The translations under genes and the position numbers were made by a program. DNA of 64,000 bases from Bacteroidota bacterium (lineage in GTDB: Bacteria > Bacteroidota > Bacteroidia > Chitinophagales > Chitinophagaceae), in the NCBI GenBank assembly GCA_005798905.1, contig SYIK01000011.1:1-64000 (forward strand), read 5' to 3'. This document shows positions 60,180-64,000 of this stretch, piece after piece (position 1 is the stretch's first letter; every line of letters begins with the position of its first letter). The notes below the pieces were generated by a model. That model was not told the origin of the DNA. It made no database searches and saw only the letters and a list, made by a program, of their open reading frames with translations.

Positions 60180-62195
60180 ATGGTTTTCGATAGAAAAAAT
60201 ATTTCCGATCAAGAACTTCAGCATTTTTATCGTTCCATTTTATGGCCAAGAATGATTGAAGAAAAAATGTTGCTTTTATTGCGACAAGGAAAAATTTCTA
60301 AATGGTTTAGTGGGATTGGACAAGAAGCCATTTCAGTTGGCGCCACACTTGCATTGCAAGTCGACGAATGGGTTATGCCACTACACAGAAATTTGGGAGT
60401 TTTTACAACGCGCAATATACCACTGCACAAATTGTTTATGCAATGGCAAGGTGCACAAGAAAGTTACAGCAAAGGAAGAGAACGGAGTTTTCATTTTGGA
60501 ACAAGTGAGCACCGTATTTGTGGAATGATTTCACATTTGGGTCCGCAGTTAGCAATTGCAGATGGAGTTGCACTTGCACATAAATTGAGTAAAGAAAATA
60601 AAGTTTCACTTGCATTTACTGGCGATGGCGGAACAAGTGAAGGAGATTTTCACGAAGCGCTAAATGTAGCTGCTGTGTGGGATTTGCCCGTAATTTTTAT
60701 TATTGAAAATAACGGATATGGATTAAGCACGCCGGTGAATGAACAATATCGATGCAACAGTTTGGTAGATAGGGCAAAGGGTTACGGAATGGAAGGAGTG
60801 ATGATAGATGGAAATAATTTGTTAGAAGTTTTTAATACAATAAAGACAGCGCGAGAATATTGTATTAAAAATCAAAAACCATATTTAGTTGAATGCATTA
60901 CTTTTCGCATGCGCGGACACGAAGAAGCAAGTGGAACAAAATATGTGCCAAAAGAATTATTCAAAATTTGGGAACAAAAAGATCCGGTAAAAAATTACGA
61001 ACAGTTTTTAGTAGAAAAAAAATGTTTAACTGATATTCAGATTGAAGAAATAAAAAAAGAATTTAAAAATAAAATTGAATCCGAATTAACTATTGGGTTT
61101 AATCATCAGCCAATTGAAGTAAACACAAATGTGGAGTTGGCAGATGTTTATGCCGAAAGAAAAATAACGGCGACAGAGCAAGCCGCGATTATTGATAATT
61201 CACAAATTGATAGCGAGATAAAATTAGCGATGCACGAAACAAGATTCGTGAATGCAATTAGCGAAGGATTAAAACAAAGTTTGCAAAAGCATCCGAAATT
61301 AATTTTGATGGGGCAAGATATTGCAGGTTATGGTGGTGCATTTAAAATTACGGAAGGCTTTGTTGATGATTTTGGAAAAGATAGAATTAGAAACACGCCG
61401 CTTTGCGAAAGTGCCATTATAGGAGCTGCGCTGGGGCTGAGTCTGGAAGGATTTAAAAGTGTAGTAGAAATGCAGTTTGCCGATTTTGTAACTGTTGCGT
61501 TTAATCAGATTGTAAATAATTTGGCGAAGCTGCATTATCGTTGGGGGCAAAATGCGGATGTGGTAATTCGTATGCCAACAGGTGGTGGTGTGGGTGCAGG
61601 ACCATTTCATTCGCAAAGCAATGAAGCCTGGTTTACAAAAGTGCCGGGACTAAAAGTGGTGTATCCATCTTCTGCAATTGATGCAAAAGGATTATTGATA
61701 GCTGCAATCAATGATCCGAATCCTGTATTATTTTTTGAACACAAAGCATTGTATCGTTCTATTTCCGAAAAAATTCCCGATACATATTATGAAATCGAAA
61801 TTGGGAAAGCCAAACATGTAAAAGAAGGAACAGAAATTTCAATCATAACTTATGGAAGTGGTGTGCATTGGGCGCTTGAATATGCTTCCGAACACAAGGA
61901 TATTTCGATAGATATTTTAGACTTACGTACATTGTTGCCGCTTGATTATACAGCAATCGAAGCTGCTGTTAAGCGCACTGGTCGAGTTTTGATTTTACAC
62001 GAAGACACACTTAGCGGCGGAGTTGGTGGTGAGATTTCTGCATGGATTTCAGAAAATTGTTTTCATCTTTTGGACGCGCCAGTTGTTCGATGTGGTTCGT
62101 TGGATACGCCAATTCCATTTAATGTTGAATTGGAAAAAAATTTTATGGCAAAAGCCAGATTAGATCAATCTATAAAACAATTGTGTAGTTATTAA
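60180..62195 (+). CDS. Fused alpha/beta E1 component of a 2-oxo acid dehydrogenase (branched-chain type)
   Basis: 671 residues from ATG 60180 (a TTG at 60171 is three codons further upstream). Residues about 15-330 are an E1-alpha half with the thiamine motif GDGGTSEGDFHEALNVA ending in ENN; residues about 355-671 are an E1-beta half (GGAFKITEGFVDDFG and GGVGAGPFHSQS). Most bacteria keep these as two genes. It decarboxylates a 2-oxo acid, probably branched-chain derived, and passes the acyl group to E2 lipoyl groups. E2 and E3 are not in the window. Confidence 0.92.
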   Translation: MVFDRKNISDQELQHFYRSILWPRMIEEKMLLLLRQGKISKWFSGIGQEAISVGATLALQVDEWVMPLHRNLGVFTTRNIPLHKLFMQWQGAQESYSKGRERSFHFGTSEHRICGMISHLGPQLAIADGVALAHKLSKENKVSLAFTGDGGTSEGDFHEALNVAAVWDLPVIFIIENNGYGLSTPVNEQYRCNSLVDRAKGYGMEGVMIDGNNLLEVFNTIKTAREYCIKNQKPYLVECITFRMRGHEEASGTKYVPKELFKIWEQKDPVKNYEQFLVEKKCLTDIQIEEIKKEFKNKIESELTIGFNHQPIEVNTNVELADVYAERKITATEQAAIIDNSQIDSEIKLAMHETRFVNAISEGLKQSLQKHPKLILMGQDIAGYGGAFKITEGFVDDFGKDRIRNTPLCESAIIGAALGLSLEGFKSVVEMQFADFVTVAFNQIVNNLAKLHYRWGQNADVVIRMPTGGGVGAGPFHSQSNEAWFTKVPGLKVVYPSSAIDAKGLLIAAINDPNPVLFFEHKALYRSISEKIPDTYYEIEIGKAKHVKEGTEISIITYGSGVHWALEYASEHKDISIDILDLRTLLPLDYTAIEAAVKRTGRVLILHEDTLSGGVGGEISAWISENCFHLLDAPVVRCGSLDTPIPFNVELEKNFMAKARLDQSIKQLCSY

Positions 62196-62246
62196 CTTTA
62201 TTTCTGAGTGTTGGATTTTTATTACAACAAGCGATCAATTAAAAAT

Positions 62247-62290
62247 TAATTAAAGTAATATGTACTTACATGGCTTTAATTATATTTTTG
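62247..62290 (+). terminator. Possible terminator after the E1 gene
   Basis: TAATTAAAG (62247-62255) pairs with CTTTAATTA (62274-62282), 9 perfect pairs, with an 18-base loop followed by TATATTTTT. The long loop and AT content make it weak. It lies about 50 bases after the stop. Confidence 0.35.
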
Positions 62291-62348
62291 GGCAGGCCAT
62301 TTAATTTTTTGATATTGGTAAATGAAGTGATAAACAGTTCTTGAATAA

Positions 62349-63632
62349 TTAATTATTCATTGCCTGATAAGTTAATGCTCTAAATTTCTCAACTACATCT
62401 CCGTGGGTGCTGCTTTGTAATTGACGATAAAAAAGTAAAACCATTTTTTCTTTTGGGTCTACCCAGTACGAAGTTGCAAATGCGCCGCCCCAACTAAAAG
62501 TGCCTGCCTGCGCAGGTGTTCGCGCACTTCCTTTTTCTGATACAATTAAAAATCCCAGACCAAATTTATCATCATTACTAAAAGGGATATCACCAATTTG
62601 ATTCATTGTCATTAAGCGAACGGTGTTTTTCCCCAACAATCTTTTTCCGTCATAAATTCCTCCATTCAATAACATTTGTAAAAAAATAGCATAATCGTAA
62701 ATGGTGGATGACAAACCCGCACCGCCCGAATAATACTCACTTTTGTATAATGGATAATTGGATGAAATTGTTTTTCCATTCAACATATTGCTTTGTGATT
62801 TAATCAGTTTGCCCAACGAATCTTCTTTGTATAAATTCACCAATCGTGTTGCTTTGTTTTCAGGAATTTGAAAATAAGTGTCCTGCATATTTAGCGGCTC
62901 AAAAATTCTTTTTACAAAAAAGTCATTCAAGCTCATTCCAGAAATAACTTCTACCAAACAACCCAATAAATCTGAGTTCAATCCGTAAGTCCATCTTTCG
63001 CCGGGTTGATGCAATAATGGAAGTTTACCTAATCGTGACATTGCACTTAATAAAGATTCGCTTGTTACGCCAATACCCGCAGTGAGATTGCTTTTTGCAT
63101 AAAGTGCATTTGCTTCTTTGCTTCCAATTTGTGCATAGCCAATGCCCGAAGTATGCGTAAGTAATTCGCGAATTGTAACTTCTTTTTTAGCAGGAATCAC
63201 CGTGTAAGTTGTATCCAAAAGATTGAATTTGTCGATAACAGATTGTTTTTTGAAAGACGGAATGTATTTTGAAACTGGATCATCCAATAATAATTTTCCT
63301 TCTTCGAAAAGCATCATAACGGCAACACTTGTAATTGCTTTTGTTTGCGATGCAATTCTAAAAATGTTATCTTTTTTTAAAATTGATTTTGAGTCTAAAT
63401 CATTAAACCCTGCTGCTTTGTGGTAAACAATTTTCCCATCTCGAATAATCAATGCCACACCGCCATTCATCCATCCTTTGTCGGTCCAATCTTTCATCGC
63501 ATTGTCAATTCTTAAAAGTCGCTCACTCGAGAAACCAGCCGATTCCGGATTAGTAGCTTGTTCAATTTTTTGTGCAGAAATAATTGAAATCTGCAAAAAA
63601 GTAAAAGCGAAGAGTAGAAATTGTTTTTTCAT
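62349..63632 (-). CDS. Class C beta-lactamase-fold serine hydrolase, secreted
   Basis: 427 residues with a signal peptide (MKKQFLLFAFTFLQISIISAQ). The catalytic SxxK is in IASQTKAITS, the YxN-like motif is YGLNSDLL (Tyr-Gly-Leu-Asn) and a later GGAF region may replace the KTG triad. Such proteins include esterases and D-amino-acid peptidases; beta-lactamase activity is not implied. The CDGSH gene upstream is 27 bases away and shares the strand. Confidence 0.88.
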   Translation of the reverse strand: MKKQFLLFAFTFLQISIISAQKIEQATNPESAGFSSERLLRIDNAMKDWTDKGWMNGGVALIIRDGKIVYHKAAGFNDLDSKSILKKDNIFRIASQTKAITSVAVMMLFEEGKLLLDDPVSKYIPSFKKQSVIDKFNLLDTTYTVIPAKKEVTIRELLTHTSGIGYAQIGSKEANALYAKSNLTAGIGVTSESLLSAMSRLGKLPLLHQPGERWTYGLNSDLLGCLVEVISGMSLNDFFVKRIFEPLNMQDTYFQIPENKATRLVNLYKEDSLGKLIKSQSNMLNGKTISSNYPLYKSEYYSGGAGLSSTIYDYAIFLQMLLNGGIYDGKRLLGKNTVRLMTMNQIGDIPFSNDDKFGLGFLIVSEKGSARTPAQAGTFSWGGAFATSYWVDPKEKMVLLFYRQLQSSTHGDVVEKFRALTYQAMNN

Positions 63633-63659
63633 AAATCTTAATTTGATGATAAAAGGAGA

Positions 63660-63941
63660 TTACTTATTATTTTCTTTTATTGAACGATGCGAGCCATCAC
63701 AAAACGGTGGCGTTTTACTGTGCTTGCATTGGCAAAAAGCAATTTCTGTTTCTTTTTCAAATTGTACTTTCATACTTCTGTATGGCATTCCTTCTATTTT
63801 TTTATGCGAGCCATCGCAAAAAGGTTGTTTTTCGCTTAATCCACAAGTGCACCAAGAATATATTTTTCCAGCTTCTACTTTAATTGTTTTGGGATTGCAA
63901 GCAGCAATTATCGGAAAATTTTCGTTTGGAATTAACTCCAT
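63660..63941 (-). CDS. Double CDGSH iron-sulfur protein
   Basis: 93 residues with two CDGSH motifs: CTCGLSEKQPFCDGSH and CQCKHSKTPPFCDGSH. Each holds three Cys and one His for a [2Fe-2S] cluster. It should be a small electron-transfer or cluster-transfer protein of the mitoNEET-like group. A signal peptide is absent, so it is cytoplasmic. It precedes the serine hydrolase gene on the same strand. The window ends 59 bases upstream of its start. Confidence 0.92.
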   Translation of the reverse strand: MELIPNENFPIIAACNPKTIKVEAGKIYSWCTCGLSEKQPFCDGSHKKIEGMPYRSMKVQFEKETEIAFCQCKHSKTPPFCDGSHRSIKENNK

Positions 63942-64000
63942 AATTATTCAAATTTTTTCATGTAAACATACAACTGAAATTCATTTTTTATCATCAAGGA

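Noticed and set aside
62349-63632. Antibiotic-resistance beta-lactamase
   Set aside because: The fold is class C-like but the KTG motif is not clear and secreted esterases or peptidases of this family are far more common; resistance is not supported.

Overview
The window reads as a stretch of an AT-rich Bacteroidota chromosome, most like the Chitinophagaceae/Sphingobacteriales side of the phylum. The evidence is gliding genes gldC and gldH, a DUF4290 gene beside murA, the run nadK - DUF6089 - uppS - bamA - ompH - ompH - murI, a SusC-like beta-barrel protein with a carboxypeptidase-regulatory N-terminus, a fused E1 alpha/beta dehydrogenase, and many copies of the Bacteroidota -7 promoter motif TAnnTTTG just upstream of genes. 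No tRNA, rRNA, CRISPR array, prophage or defence island was recognised. Except for an insertion-sequence remnant at the left edge, it is a dense housekeeping region.

Layout. 1-0.5 kb: C-terminal end of an IS1182-like transposase, then a gene-free stretch with a clear promoter for typA. 1-6.6 kb: typA, a 71-residue membrane protein, a DNA glycosylase, and, opposite, an LtaS-type phosphoglycerol transferase and a fumarylacetoacetate-hydrolase protein. 6.6-18.3 kb: mostly minus-strand genes (metB-type enzyme, hydrolase, M28 peptidase, rpiB, tatC, gmk, amino acid permease, murA, DUF4290) with one plus-strand deoxyhypusine-synthase-like gene. 18.4-31.1 kb: a long plus-strand run of envelope and housekeeping genes (glycosyltransferase, gldC, yqeY, cvpA, hydrolase, CBS protein, nadK, DUF6089, uppS, bamA, two ompH/skp, murI, rpmH, rnpA, yidD). 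rpmH (54 residues) is easily missed because of its size.

31-39.5 kb: stress and lipid genes (superoxide dismutase, tadA, aldehyde dehydrogenase, glutathione peroxidase, dusB, CPBP protease, cdsA, psd, a HAD phosphatase and a short-chain dehydrogenase). 39.5-45.8 kb: two minus-strand units, yicC - gldH - histidine kinase - response regulator, and pheS - hydroxyacyl-CoA dehydrogenase - NAD-dependent epimerase, separated by a strong terminator. 45.9-64 kb: an arginase-fold protein, comB, a SWIM-SNF2 helicase, a large outer-membrane receptor, mqnC with a DUF3817 gene, a two-lobed retropepsin with PDZ, an M16 peptidase pair, a fused E1 dehydrogenase, a class C beta-lactamase-fold hydrolase and a double CDGSH protein.

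The strongest common theme is envelope building: undecaprenyl diphosphate (uppS), MurA, MurI, BamA with two Skp-like chaperones, CdsA/PSD phospholipid synthesis, TatC and YidD. I found no convincing wholly new multi-gene system. The most worthwhile oddities are an arginase-fold protein that has lost two expected metal ligands, MurA with Asp at the fosfomycin-target Cys position, two places where a terminator T-tract is also the next gene's -7 element (murI, rnpA), several genes whose -7 motif lies 3-7 bases from the start codon, and paired hairpins between gmk and tatC.
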